From the NCBI GenBank assembly GCA_018398585.1, contig JAGTTD010000010.1, forward strand, positions 3,613,501 through 3,677,500: a stretch of 64,000 nucleotides of DNA, written 5' to 3'. The position numbers were made by a program, and so were the translations under genes. The DNA is from Simmondsia chinensis (Eukaryota > Streptophyta > Magnoliopsida > Caryophyllales > Simmondsiaceae). Position 1 is the stretch's first letter. The number at the start of each line of letters is the position of its first letter. The notes beneath the pieces are model-generated. The model saw nothing but the letters and a program-made list of their open reading frames with translations. It had not been told where the DNA came from and did no database searches. Positions 9,929 through 22,442 of the stretch are shown one piece after another.

Positions 9929-11639
9929 ATGTTTTAAAGTTTTACCATTCTAATACTGTACGATTTTATCAGGTGAACTTTTTTCAGAATCCAGCAAACT
10001 ATATATATATAAAAGGTTTGAGGATTCGTTATGTAGGTATATATGGTGCTTGGCGCATGATTGGATATTGCAATTCCTAAATTTTATAATGAATGAAGTA
10101 CCTGTTTGAGTCCTATTGTCTAATTGAGGGGTTGAGTTCCGAGCTGGGTCAAAAACCTCGCCAAGGGGGGGAGTCAAATCCATCCCAATAGGATTGACCT
10201 TTATTGTAATCACATTTCAGGCTAGACTTGAATCGAGTAACCCCTTACGTTTCCCTTCTTCATGTGACATTTGTTCAGGTCTTAGGCCTTACACACATAA
10301 AATCTACATATAAGCCTACGTGGAGTTCAATCCTAAAACTTGCTCGCTTAGCTAAAGGAGCTAACTAGGTTTGTATGTTGATCTTTTCATTGTGCGTTTT
10401 CTTATTAGACTCACATGTTTACCCTTTACGCTTTTCTTCATACGTGAGTCTTCTTCAATGGCACCTTTTGTCTTCTGTAATCCAATTAGGAATTACTTTC
10501 AATTGATTCATTCATTAGAGAGTCCCTCGACTCAACAAATCATCTTCTAGTGGACTAGGTATGAGAAATAAGGATCTAAGATCATCAACCTACTCTGATA
10601 CTGAACAGTAGAAATATAACGAACTGATCATACTTCCATTAATACAAATTTATACCGTAAAAAGTAACTTTTGTAGACCAATGACTATACTATAATGCCT
10701 AGAATGTGAAGAAATACAATGTCAAATGAACCTCAGCCTGTATTTTGTTTTAACATACTAACATGTAAATTAATCTTTTTTTTTTAATAATTAGAGAGAA
10801 AACTCGCTATTCAAAAAGCAGCATCACACAAAAGAGACCTGAGAGACACATTGATGCAGCCCGTATCTTAGCGGATCGGGTTCTTGGCGAGATGGGTTAC
10901 TTGGCGAGTTGGTAGGAGACACGGCTGAATAAAGACTTGAGGAGATTGACATCTATTAGGTTATTATTTAGTTATTCGATTATGAGATAATTACTAGTTG
11001 TTTTAGATAATTAAGTGTTATTTTTATTTATCTTTTAATTTTTTTAAGCCTTTTAGTTTAATTGAATTAGCTCAAGGCTTAGGATTTAAGTTAATTCAAT
11101 TGTTTTACAGATATTCATCTTTTTATGTGTTTTTTCTCTATTTTCGAGGTATGAGAATTAGGTCAAACGATTTTTTCCTTTGTTTTTATTATTTTCGTAA
11201 TAGGAATTTGAAGGAAGGCTGTTGATCCTTCCGTTTCCTAAATTCCCACTTTAAGCGTTGCATCTCGCATACACTATATGTGATGACATTTGCTCTATTT
11301 ACATTTCTATTTGTATTTTCTTTTCTGCTCTTTTGTCAGCCGGTTTGACTAGATTAGTCTCTGATTAGCAAAATATGTTAAAGCTTGGTTTTTAAGGTGA
11401 TGAGTGGGGTTATTGTTGTAAGAAGTTAAGTTGTTTTATAATTTACTTACCCAATCTCAATCATAAAAACTGTAAATCAAATCTCAATTAGATTAGATAA
11501 TTAAATCTAAATAAATTATATTCTAATCAAATATAACTCAAATTTTATCAAATCTAATTTGAGACAATAATAAATTAATAATATCCCGACAACTAGTCTA
11601 TTGGCTCGAGTTATAATTAAGTCATCTTAAGGTTGTGTC
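9929..11639. other. Gene-free stretch; possible decayed LTR material
   Basis: Nothing clear at 9929-10800. Positions 10855-10930 (GCGGATCGGGTTCTTGG, GAGATGGGTTACTTGG) are more GC-rich and may be retrotransposon-derived, but no boundaries or domains can be shown. No ORF with recognisable content. Confidence 0.4.
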
Positions 11640-12640
11640 ATTAAAAACCCTTTATTGAAGGTCAGTATATCAGTAGGTGGTCTGTGGAATGCAGTTGGCC
11701 ACATGCTTCTCTTCCCCATCCGTCTTCACAGTGTGGTGATTATATTCCAGTTCAGGAAGTGCATAGAAACTAACATATGCCTCCTTTGCTCCAGTGGGTG
11801 GACAGTGACATAGCTAGTTCAAATCAGCCTCATGCTCAGCTATCGCATCTTGAAAATGTAACGCAAGACCCCGCTAGTGAAGATGATTCTGTGTCCTCGG
11901 GACCTACGTTTCCTTCAAGCTTTAAGCCCTCTACTTTGAGCAGGTCAGAGTCTTTTATGGAGAGACCCAGTAGAGTTCGAATAAGAAAATGAAAAGGAGT
12001 GATGACAAAAAGGGAGAGAAAAGCGTTGAAGCACAAGAAAAAAGAGAGTGAAAAGCCGGAGCTTCGGGAATTTTTGGATGATATGTCGCCTAGGAACAGC
12101 ACGCCGAAAAAGACCAAGGCATCAGGCAAGCAGAAGAAGGGGAATGAGGCAAAATGGGAAAAATTGTCAAAGGCAACCGGGGAGAAGAAGAAACGGAATA
12201 AGGAGAATCGGTACGATAAGATCTCGGAAGCGGAGTATAATTAGATGATCATGCAAGCGGAGCGGGCAATAGATATGGGGAGAATAGTAGGTTTTAATTT
12301 TGATAGTTTCGACTCACCTATGATGGCAGACCTGCTGGCTAAATGAGGTGGTTGGTTTTGTGGTTGAGGTTCAGTCCTGCTCCGGTTTCCCGTGCTGGTC
12401 GTCTGGTTCTTTTTCTTTTGGGATCCCTGTCTGAGCTTGTTTCTTGAGCTTCTTGTGTAGCCTGTGCTTGGTGTCTGTTGTATCGGGTTCGGGTGTTTTG
12501 GTTTTTTGTGCCTGTTTGTTTCCCTGTTTAGTCTGATCTTTTTTTTGTACCCACTATCGTTTACAGAGTGGCTAAGGCCTCGTCTTTTCAAGTTTCTTAT
12601 TTGTACTACGGCTTTGCCTATATTTATAAAAAAAAAGAGA
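11640..12640 (+). mobile_element. Decayed LINE-like element: ORF1-type tail joined to 3' end
   Basis: One reading frame runs 11777-12244 with a single in-frame TGA at 11990. It encodes a Ser-rich part and then a very basic region (TKRERKALKHKKK, KRNKENRYDK). After a TAG at 12242, the same frame gives QAERAIDMGRIVGFNF, which resembles the end of plant L1 ORF1-type proteins. A TG-rich 3' UTR and an A tail (12629-12638) follow with no reverse transcriptase between. The family call is an inference. Confidence 0.4.
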
Positions 12641-12869
12641 TGCATATGAGAAGATGAAAAATATAGATTGCAACTCAAAAAGTGCATGTTTTAAAAAGAA
12701 ACATTTGTTAAGGTTGGATATTCATGAGATGGGTCAAGATGGTATACCATAATCTATCCAAAAAAAAATATACAGTAATTCTCCAATTGTGCTTGTCGTG
12801 TTTTTGGTGGCAGTCAGAGAAGATCGAGATTCTCTTTTCTAACAGGTCACCATGATGCGATGAAGACAT

Positions 12870-13012
12870 ACCTCTCAAGTTGGGGGTCCTCGGAAACAGC
12901 CTCTCTTCAGGTTGACACCCTAAAGGGAGAAGGCTGCGTACATCTACCCCCTCAAACCTTGCTTTTGCTGGAGCCCTTGAGGCATTGGGATTGTTGTTGT
13001 TGTTGTTGTTAG
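12870..13012 (+). mobile_element. SINE 3' module copy
   Basis: Reads CAAGTTGGGGGTCCTCGG, AAACAGCCTCTCTTCAGG, AAGGCTGCGTACATCTACC, GGAGCCCTTGAGGCATTGGG and a (GTT)n tail. It has no 5S head. Upstream sequence from about 12800 may be part of the element, but no TSD was found. Confidence 0.75.
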
Positions 13013-13924
13013 CACTTCAGTAACATACTCGGCAATACTAACAACTAAATTCAAAGAGAAGTGATACTGCTAGATCAACCCAGTGATTTCAGATGGTCAT
13101 CTCCTCACGCGTCTAAGTACTCAACTAGCCTAAAAGAAAACCCATATATCTTTAGCCTTGACCACAGCTTCATCCAAACTAACTTTCTAGTTGCATCAGC
13201 TAACTCAACATTTATTTATAAGATAATATCATATTCACATTCATTTTCATTAATACGAGAACAATCATGCCTCCGATACCCCCAAAAAAAAAAAAAGTTA
13301 CTCTAACAATAACAACGCCAAAAATTTATCCGAGAACGACACATAAATAATGCGAAATAAATGAATACCAAAAGCGGCAAAAGTGGGGGCCAAAGTTTTG
13401 GCATAAAGTGAGCAGAAAAAGGGTGAAAGTGACATTACGAGTTGGGGCCATTACAATGTGTTTGCATTTATTTTTGTGGGTTTTTCTTTTCTTTTTTTTA
13501 TTGGTTAATTTTCTGATACGTCTTTTACGTTCTTTTTCTCTTTGTCCCTTAGCTACATACATAACCGTTAAAAGTTATATAATCAGCTCAACTTCATTTT
13601 TATCATAGATTAAATTAACATAATATAAATTGTACAACGATGAAGAAACAGAAGGACCGTCCTAGGAAGCTTCTAGGGCACGATTCCAGCACGGGAGATA
13701 GGGCAATGCAAATTACGAAAAAGGGCAAACCAATAATTGACCAAAATGGTTCAAAACCCATTTTTCGAACGAAAACAACCTCAAAGTTTACTTTAACTAC
13801 ATTTTTGCCACTGCCAGTGTTAGAAAGTGAAAACGCAGCGTTTTGCTTTATCTAACCACCCAGGTTTATCGTTTCAATGTCGTATTAATTTCATAGTTAA
13901 TACATATAGAAACTATATATCAAC
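13013..13924. other. Gene-free stretch, nothing recognised
   Basis: Several short open frames on both strands overlap each other and are lysine- or phenylalanine-rich, as expected from A/T runs. Positions 13560-13640 resemble an internal piece of the GGTTATTTA MITE family. Confidence 0.4.
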
Positions 13925-14040
13925 GTCCATGCTTCAAGTCTAACAAGAATTTGATTCGGAAACATTTTAGAGTATAAAATTAATCTTGAGCCTTGACACA
14001 TTAATGTTAACTTTTAAAATAATTAATTTCTCGATAATAT
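13925..14040 (+). mobile_element. TRIM-like element, right-end fragment
   Basis: Ends of the internal region (GCTTCAAGTCTAACAAG) lead into a terminal repeat TTTTAGAGTATAAAATTAA, TCTTGAGCCTTGACACATT. Only the 3' portion remains. Confidence 0.5.
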
Positions 14041-14354
14041 CTGTGTATAATTTACTTTTTAGGAAAAGGGAGTACAATTAAAATTTGCAACTTTGTTGGG
14101 ATGAGGAGGGAAGTGGGGGGCCAGAGTAATAAATGGGAAAGATTGCGAGGCGAAAGTGTGCTGGGATTCACTGACTCAGGTGACCCACCTTACTCTCTGT
14201 TTCCATACATACTGACATTTTTACTTTTATTTACTTCCTTTGCCATTCCCCCTCAAAGGTCAATTCACTTGCCCTCAAACTAGTTTTAACGTTATTGTTA
14301 TGGTAAAATTGTATTATCGAAGTCTAATGGTGTGATCGATGGGGTCTATATTGT

Positions 14355-14600
14355 AAAGAATCAATTTTTTTAAGAGTTTAAACTGATGGGTAAATGACCA
14401 TGAATAATTTTATAATATAATATATCTCCTCGTGCAAATGACAATTGGGCTTAAAGTGCGGATAGTGCACAAATTCATCTTATACCTTATGCTTAAATTA
14501 TGTTAATATTGAAATTAGGGGGTGTTGAGATACGAACTTTTGACCTCTTGGTCATTAAGGTTCTGATACCATGTAAAAGAACCAACTTTTCCAAGAACAT
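14355..14600 (-). mobile_element. TRIM-like LTR element (minus-strand copy)
   Basis: Read on the minus strand: a partial left repeat ending near 14576, then CATGGTATCAGAACC (primer-binding-site-like), an internal region with TAAGCACAAGGTATGA-like text, and a right repeat at about 14355-14421 (TTATAAAATTATTCATGG, ACCCATCAGTTTAAAC). Same family as 5594-5878. Confidence 0.6.
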
Positions 14601-15289
14601 ATCTCTCGATCATGCTTAGAACTGGTCTTCCTCTGGTTCTCCAATTCTTTATGACGACTACCAACGGGGCAAGTCATTTCCTTAGCTACCTTTTATAACT
14701 AGGGTTTTGAGGAGAGAGGGGGCCAAGCCTAGGGCTAGTAAACTTTATGAGCCTCCCATCAAAGTTCGTCTTTAATTATGCCCAACACCTTAAATATCAC
14801 ACTATTAATTATACAATAAGTTGAGACGAACTTAAACCCATGCTTTATGGATCACTTTATCAATCGTGCTTTACTGGTTCAACATCCAACTAGTTTTATA
14901 AAATAAGAAGATAACCCAATCAATGAAAGTTCACTTTACGAAATAAATTCAACACAAGCTTTATAACGAGTTCGCTTGCGAGGACGCACGAGCTGGTTCA
15001 ACTCTTCATCAGCTGATCTAATCATCGTTCGGTGTCGAGAAATCCGTATACATACGTAAAGTAGATTAGTTGCAACCTCATCAATGTTGCATTTGGTATT
15101 GTGGGACTACAAGTAATGTGATTGAATTGGCAAAGAAGGAAAAATTTCCCACTTTTATTATTATTATTATAAAAGTAGAAATTTCTTCTCTCTCTTAATG
15201 TTTGCTTTATTAAATGCAATTTCTTCAAGGTAAGCAAGTCCACTAATCAATTAAAGGAGAAAAGAAAAAAAATTTCACCAATGAATAAA
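14601..15289. other. Gene-free stretch, nothing recognised
   Basis: No ORF, RNA gene or element boundary can be supported here. Confidence 0.45.
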
Positions 15290-15640
15290 GCGCGGCTTAT
15301 GTCTTTCTTTGTTGTAGTAAGCGCCATCTGGAAGTCAAAAAACATTCTGATCTTTCAGAATTTAAAACCTGATTGGCCTTGCATATTCGACAATGTAAAA
15401 TTGAGGGTTATCTTTTGCTTCCAAACTTGAGTTGGCAGCACTTACATCTCCATCCACCACTGCATGGAAGATCCTTGTAGATTAACTTCTACTGATGTTC
15501 TCGGATCTACTTCTCATGTTACTCAGTTCTCTTGTTTAGGCAATACCCTCAGTTGTAAATCACTAGGTGATCTTTGCCTGGCTTTGCCCATGACGCGCTC
15601 CTAGTTTAGTTTAGAGGTTATTTTGATCTTATCGTTTTCT
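15290..15640 (+). mobile_element. L1-type LINE C-terminal fragment
   Basis: A conceptual frame gives AIWKSKNILIFQN, matching the 'W..RN...F' motif near the C terminus of plant L1 ORF2. It then passes an in-frame stop and ends near LCLALPMTRS. It is 5'-truncated and has stops. No A tail is evident. Confidence 0.45.
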
Positions 15641-16639
15641 TTCATTTTTTTTCTTTCCTTTGTTGTTATTTTAGCTCTCGTTATTATTGGAGGACATTTT
15701 CGAAATCATATCCCTCGAATAAGGCCCCTTCATAGGATCAATAAAATGTTTGGGTAGAAAGGAATTATAGGATCTTACAAGATTCCTATCATAGTAAAAA
15801 CTAGTTTCGATGCATTTAAATTGATTCATAAATAAAGATCCAACGAGTTTTACCTAAAAGAAATGTATCGGTATATTATATTAGCTAGGTACGTATTGAC
15901 TGGAGGTGGTTGATGGTTCAGTTTTTCCCTTATTTTGCGTTTTTCAGTTGTTTCTCAAGTTTGTTGTGGGTTTGTTTTGAGCTATACTATGAGCCAAGTT
16001 GTAAATATTACAGTTTTACTACCTTTCAGATGGTAAAAAGGTATAACAATGTTCGAATAAGGTCCATCAATATACAGAGAAAATGTAAAACGAGCTTTAA
16101 ACTCAAAACCTCATACTTAAAGGATGAATAATATAACTAATACACCATATCGAACAGCTGGTTATAATTTTGTTTTGTTGATGATGTAGAGCTTTTTTGC
16201 TTTTATGAAAAGAAAGTCCAATAAAAAAAATTCAATGAAGTGCAAAAAATTAAATAAAATACATAGCACGTGCAATTTAAAAAATCAATGCAATTTAAAA
16301 AATCAATGGTGTACTAGAAGTAGATGAGCCACTACATTGTAAATAACAAGCTAAAGGCTTGCGTATTTCTATTATATCATCTCATCCCCACTTGAAACTT
16401 ACAGTAATAACGACAATAAATTCAGTGTCTGAAAGATTTCTGTTAAAATAAGGTCTTGAGAGTTAAAATGTACGTAGCATTATTCCTACATGGTCCCACC
16501 TTGAAAGGAGGCCATTTGCGCCCCACTTGAAACTAAGCTATAAAAGGCCACATTTTAAGAGTGTTAGACATGGGGACCGACCATTATCTCCTTATCTGTC
16601 TATCTTATGTATTGATATTTTAATGAAGTAAATTAGTGC
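15641..16639. other. Gene-free stretch, possible LTR-like promoter segment
   Basis: Mostly AT-rich. At 16490-16620 there is TGGTCCCACCTTG and CTATAAAAGGCC, a TATA-like segment that could be part of an old LTR. No borders were identified. Confidence 0.3.
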
Positions 16640-18640
16640 TCCATAGACTCTGGATATGATGGATTTGGGGTTAGGTTAGTTCGCATTGTGCCCGTTATTC
16701 ATTATTTGTGGTTTGTGGATGATAGTTTTATTGTTTTGTTCTGTATCTATAAACTCTTGTATGGATCTTAAAGTTTTGTTGGATTCGTATTGATGTCAGT
16801 TGCGTCTGCTAATTATTTATGACAAATTAATCGTATTTTTCTTCTAGAAAATGTTTCTTCTACTATGAGATAATGAATAATTGGTCTTTTAGAAATGAAT
16901 AAGGGTTTAGAAAATACCGGGCTTTTCCTTTATCAAGAGGTTGACCTTCTAAACATGAATTGTTTCCTGTGTATGGTAAGATCTACCACAAACTGGTCTT
17001 ATGTAAAGCAAACTTGTTGCCTAAAGCAAGCAAATTGATCCTAATACAGGCTAACTTGGACTCGATTCTTGCACATATTGTGTAATGTTTCCAAGTCCCA
17101 AGGGCTATTTGTGAGTGGGTTTGCGCCACATGGTTGCATTGAACAAAGTCTTTTTGTTTAAACTTGACTGGAATGTGTTACTAGAACTGGACAATCTTTA
17201 CGGTCGGATTGTTTGAGAGAAATACCTTTAACAACAAATTTTCCTCAGTCATTACCTAAGACCTAAGAACTCTTGAGCATTGAAAGCAACTCTGGGCTAT
17301 AGAGATCTCCTTAGAAAGAATATTCATTGGTTGATATGTTATGTTAGCCAAACTTTGTTCTAATCTGACTCCTAATATGTTTATATCCCCATAACAGAGT
17401 TAGATAATGACATAAACCTTTTTAAGGACTCGTGATTTAAAGTAGTCAATTACATAACTAATGGTACACGGGATTCCCGGGAACTACCTAGGATATTGCA
17501 AGAAAATAACCTTCCACTAATTTTAGGGGTCCACGTCATGTTCGTTATCGTCATGAATCATTATATTGGGGCTTTGCAATGGATGGAGGCTTTGCAATGA
17601 AGCCTGCTACATGCCTTACTCGTTATATGTCCTGACAAGGAAGGAATACTTGGTCATTCAAGTGGATCTGGGGTTTAGGCGTTGCTCCAAAGATTAAAGC
17701 ATTCTCTGGCAATTATTTCGTACGGCCTTGTCCGTGTGAGGTGCATTAGCGGACAAGAGACTGCAAATTCATGCGTCTTGCAATCGACCGATTTCAAGTT
17801 GTAAGATTAGGCTATGTCCAAAATATTCTAGACTTCTTAAATAGATTCTTGAAGTGTGGGTCACTAGAGCTGATGGGAAAGGAACAACTAGGAAAAATAT
17901 TCTTTTAATTGACTTTTCAGAGGTGCTGCAATGTAGAGATCTTTCAAGACTACCATCCTAACCCAGACATATTACTTTAGGAAGCACAAGCTAAGGATAT
18001 GTAACGAAAGTTTCGTAATTAGGTGGATAAAGACTTGATTAGGCCCATCAATAGCAACAATCGAAGAAACATCATGGTTATGTAAAATTGTAACTACCGG
18101 AAATTGTTGGATAAAGTTGAACTTCGAAGGTTCTAAGCGGCATATAATAATGTGGCACATGTCGATATATAATTCGGAACATCATGGGTGTAAGGGAATC
18201 AACAGTCCATTTATTATGGCGTAGAAAGGCTCATGACAAAGGATGACATCCAGAAGTCCATCTACATCGGTGCCCGTCGTATCCACATAAAGAATGATAA
18301 CTCGATGGTTGTCAAAGTAATCAAGAAGGACTTAAATATTGTCGGAATATTAGGGCCATCATTGAGGAAATCTGGTGATGTAAACTTCAATATGGTTCGT
18401 GTATCTCATTTTAAGGGAACGTAATCAGGCAGCTGATCATGTGGCATCTACTAGCCATAATTGGTAAGGAAAAGGGCGTATAGAAGGATAGTGCATCTAA
18501 TTCGTTATCTTTTAGGAGACATTTTTTGTGTTAATCTTTTCTATCACGCGTTTCTTTGCATGTATGCGCAGATTTCACTATTGCTGATGCACTTGCTTTG
18601 TATCGTGACTTTTGTTGCTAATTATTAAAAAAGATAGTGC
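16640..18640 (+). mobile_element. Decayed L1-type LINE (RT C-terminus, zinc-knuckle, RNase H, 3' end)
   Basis: Pieces of ORF2 appear in the correct order but in shifting frames. They are an RT catalytic motif WFVDDSFIVLF (16712-16723 codes FVDD), an ASKLILIQANLDSI segment (around 17026), DGGFAMKPA (around 17580), a zf-RVT-like WGLGVAPKIKAF and ALADKRLQIHASC (17665-17785), and an RNase H-like WIKLNFEGS (around 18105) with a C-terminal NQAADHVAS (around 18424-18450). An A-rich end follows at about 18632. Stops and frameshifts throughout show it is dead. Confidence 0.7.
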
Positions 18641-19039
18641 GTCCAATATTCACCTTATATAACCTTTTTAATAAATAAAAAAAGAATTTCAAAATTGGCA
18701 TCTTTTTTAATGAATAGTAAATAATTTTGGAATATCCAATAAAATGGATGATTTATGGAAAATGGACTAATTTTGATTGATTTGACAGGAAGGGCTAGAC
18801 TTTATTTTAGTGGTGACGAAACGTATAAACCACTAACTCCACAGATAAGATTCATGCAACTTACTGACGTAATTACTGTAAGGCTTTTTTTTTTTTTTTA
18901 AAGAATATAAATATTAATAAAATAAATTATAAGTATAATAAAATTTAAATTGTGCTAATTGAGATACTTAAAATTTCTGATTAAAACAAAAAAAGATACT
19001 TAAAATTTAAAGGTTTTTAGAATTTGAGATTCCAATTAG

Positions 19040-19069
<30 letters not shown>
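18641..19069. repeat. AT-rich DNA ending in a (TA)n microsatellite
   Basis: AT-rich sequence with a 14-T run (18886-18899) and a (TA)n tract at about 19039-19069. Nothing else seen. Confidence 0.7.
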
Positions 19070-19073
<4 letters not shown>

Positions 19074-19835
19074 CTGACTCTGTTTCAGAATAAATTGAAC
19101 AAGTTGTTTAAATGGGGAAGCCTGACCCAATTTGTCTCAATCAAGACTAGTAGGTTCTTTAGAATGAAAGCCGGAATCAAGCTCTCGCTGAGAAGTCAAC
19201 CGCTGGTGTGTTTGGTTCGGGCTTACCTGCAAAACGAGCAAGGCTGTCAGAGGGACAGGCTGTATGGACCGCGGGAGACCCCTCCTTTGCCTAATTCAAT
19301 AAAAGGTAGCGATAGTAATACGTATTCGTAAGATAAATAACATGAAGTAAATAGGAGATGGCTTTTAGTGAGTAGGAGGGAAAGATGTGGGGGGTCTCAA
19401 GAGAGAGAAAGGGGGGAAGAAGGCCCAGTTGGAGGATCAAGAAGAGTGGGGCTCGTGAAGGCTGGAGGTACCACGAGCGTGGTGGGTATAGACGGGTGTT
19501 TGGTAATGATTGGCTAGGCGGGTGGTGGTTGTTGATTGGCTAGGTAGGTTGGCGGTACCAGGGTGCATGTACGCGGTGGAGCAGGTGGAGCTAGGTGCCG
19601 TGATAATAGGTATTGGCAGGCTATGCAAAGTGCCACCAAGCTCGTACCGCTATGGATGCTCATGTACACGGTGGGACAAGGTCATAAGAGGTTAGTAGTA
19701 CGATAGGTTCCGCCAAGGTTATGCTGCCATGGCCTTGCATAAAGTATGGACCGTTAGGGGTCTGTAGGCATTATCAGGGTTTTGTCGCCAAGGACCTGCT
19801 AGCTTACTTCCCTAACAGACTCTTATGAGTGTAAG
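19070..19835. mobile_element. GC-richer island, possible retrotransposon LTR remnant
   Basis: A sharp rise in G+C against both flanks. Text such as GGCTTACCTGCAAAACGAGC, TGGACCGCGGGAGACCCC and repeated GATTGGCTAGG resembles 5' untranslated or LTR segments of plant gypsy elements. No TG..CA borders or TSD could be fixed. Short frames at 19068-19331 and on either strand near 19510 have no recognisable domain. Confidence 0.35.
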
Positions 19836-20188
19836 AGATTAGAGGGTGAATTATGGGCCATACATTTGGTTAAAGTGAGAAAGGAGGTGATGTCATGTGG
19901 GAGGAAAATGATGTCAGCAATCAAATAAATGGTTCAGAATATTCCATCTCAAAAGAGTCATGCCCTATATTGATAATAAAAATATATAATATAGTACAAA
20001 TTCGTTATTATTAGAGCGAAGTTGTTACTTTTAAGGCAATTTTATAACTCTTATTAATGTTTATAAATTATATTATTATTTTAATAATATCAAATTAATT
20101 TTATCTTTGTATTAACAACTTTCTCTATGTATATGTATAACTCTTAACATTGTTTAGAACTCAATAAGATTTGGGATGTGTAGGACAC

Positions 20189-20815
20189 TTAGGTTCCGTT
20201 TGTTTCGGGAGAAAACCACATTCTAGGAAGTGGTTTTCCCCTTTTCCTTTGTTTGGCGCATCATTAGCTAAAGGAAAAGGTTTTCCGACGGAAAACCTTT
20301 TCCCTCAAATGAGGAAAATTGACTTCCCTTTCAAAATGGGGGAAATCGTGATTCTAAATGGCTCATAAACCTTGGCAGTTACCATCATGTAAATCGAGAT
20401 CAAATCAGAATAAACCAGACTGTACTGTATACATTTAACGTCAACAACAGACAAAAATTAGACTAAATAATTAAAAGCAGCTTGGATACTACTTTATTAT
20501 TGTTGCAAAGAGCAACTTTAATCAAGTTGAATTGTTGTATAATATTATAGAAGAAAATTATCTAGGTAATATTTTATTTTTTTATTTCATATATGTTGTA
20601 TTATTACTTATGTTGTCCTATAAAAAAATATAAAATGATTGGTGAAAAATATTTTTTTTAAAACCTACACGAAGACATTACAATGGGGAATTAATTTTTC
20701 CTTTGAAACTAACAATGGAAAACCTCATTCGGAATTTATATTTCCTTGAAAAAAATTTTTCGAAAAAAAATCAATTCCTAGATTATACTTTTCCGTTAAA
20801 ACAAACGGAGTCTTA
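20189..20815. mobile_element. PIF/Harbinger-type MITE (family A, copy 2)
   Basis: The body is 20192-20812. Termini GGTTCCGTTTGTTTC and AAACAAACGGAGTC are inverted, with TTA at 20189-20191 and 20813-20815. It contains a near-perfect hairpin, GGAAAAGGTTTTCCG followed by CGGAAAACCTTTTCC (20274-20304). No ORF. Sister of 9088-9925. Confidence 0.8.
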
Positions 20816-21229
20816 AATTATCAATATTTTCCCACTCATATTTGAGATAAGAAATTAAAAAAAGATCAAAAAAGTTGAATATAACCGTACGTTATGGATC
20901 ATATAATATAAGAATTATTAAAAAGGAAATCCAATAACCAGTGATATGATCTTATATTATATGAAATGGCCCCACTATATATAATCATGCAAATGTAAAA
21001 TGCATATCATGGCCATTTTTATTATGGAGATTGTAATTATTTCACTGGGCTCTCCTCCAATTATTTGATGTTCAAGGGATCTTTTTTTTTCATTTTACGT
21101 TTCCTAATCAGCAATTGGAAAATGATAATGCTCGGTTATATGTAAAGTCTGGTTATATTTGGTCTAATTTATAAAGTAGAGGACTAAGTCAATCTAATTT
21201 AAGTCCATGACAATGTTTATATATATATA
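20816..21229. other. Gene-free AT-rich stretch
   Basis: Nothing recognised. Confidence 0.45.
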
Positions 21230-21520
21230 GAGTGACTTTCTTATGAGAGGGTAAGAGTATGAGAATGGTGAATCCTAGCCCTCTATTGTAATAGACGGTT
21301 AAGATCTGTTGGACATTAAAAATAAAAAAATTTACAACCAAAATTAGTTGAGTATTGAAAAAAAATAATTTTCCTGCCTTACCCCTTTTTTATTTCTGCC
21401 TCATGAAGGGGTATGAGCTGTAAATTATTTTAACGTCTAACAATCTTGGTTATCTATTACAATGGAGGGTCAGGATTCGCTCCTCTTACGCTCTCATCCT
21501 CTAATAAGAACGTCACCTTA
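21230..21520. mobile_element. MITE with about 80-bp terminal inverted repeats
   Basis: The left end GTGACTTTCTTATGAGAGGG, then AATCCTAGCCCTCTATTGT, is mirrored on the right by ACAATGGAGGGTCAGGATT and CCTCTAATAAGAACGTCACC. (TA)-rich DNA flanks both sides, so the TSD cannot be read with confidence. It is about 290 bp and non-coding. Confidence 0.7.
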
Positions 21521-21724
21521 CATATATATGGATGGGTATGTTGAAATTAGGGTAGAGAAAAGAGTGTTGAGACTTCTCATTTAAACTTCAATTGATATAG
21601 TGGAATAATCGTGCTTCCCTCTATGAATGTAAGCTTCAACTGAACCATGTAAATTCCGATATTTTTGATTTTACTCCCAATTCCCTTTTGTTTATGATTA
21701 CTATTTCAATTTAGGTTTTTGTTG

Positions 21725-22322
21725 TCTGTGGGTAGGGCTGCAAATGAGCCGAGTTGTGCCAAGCCACAGCTTGCTTGGCTTGGCTCGTTAACTAAATGAG
21801 ATCGGCTCGGTATCGGTATCATTTATCTAATCGAGCCGCATAATTAGGCTCGGCACGTTTATTAAATGAGACTGGCTCGTTAACTAAATGAGACCGGCTC
21901 GGTATCGGTATCATTAAAGCTTGATTATTTGGCGAGCTGGATCGTCGGGCTTTGTTGGCTCATTGGGCTCATTTATCAGGTTTCTTAAGCTCATTTATTA
22001 GGCTTGTTAGACTCATTTATGATTATTGTTACTTGGATTGCTAGAAAAAGGTAATAAAATAAATCATGCATTGAAATTGAAAAAAAAAAAATATACATGT
22101 TATTCAATTTCGCATTCTAGACATGCGAGCCAATGATCAAGCCAGTTCATGAGCCAATAAACGAGCTGACTCATGAGCAAATAAACGAGCCGGCTCGTGA
22201 ACCTTTCAAGCTGAGTTGGCCTCGGCTTCATTTGGCTCATTTATTTAAATGAGCCGCTTCAAACGAGCCAAGTCAAACCGGCTCGCAAGCAGGCTTAGCT
22301 CATTTGCAGCCCTATCTGTGGA
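21725..22322. mobile_element. hAT-type MITE (family B, copy 1)
   Basis: The body at 21733-22314 (582 bp) has perfect termini TAGGGCTGCAAATGAGC and GCTCATTTGCAGCCCTA. The 8-bp TSD is TCTGTGGG / TCTGTGGA (7 of 8), as expected for hAT. The interior is built from short units such as GGCTCGTTAACTAAATGAG and GAGCCGGCTCG, with no ORF. Confidence 0.85.
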
Positions 22323-22442
22323 TGATTCTAACAAGTGGTACCAGACTCCCACAATTGGCATCAAAGTCTTACTGATAATATTGCTTCATTTAAAGTATCA
22401 TAGCTATCCTGGACCACCGCAACTACCACAACCACATAATCA

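Noticed and set aside
10120..10260. A tRNA-like or SINE element (ACTTGAATCGAGT)
   Set aside because: Only one weak B-box-like motif, with no A box, tail or TSD.
19068..19331. A protein-coding gene in the GC-richer island
   Set aside because: No domain is recognisable, and the surrounding text looks like LTR or leader sequence of a retrotransposon.
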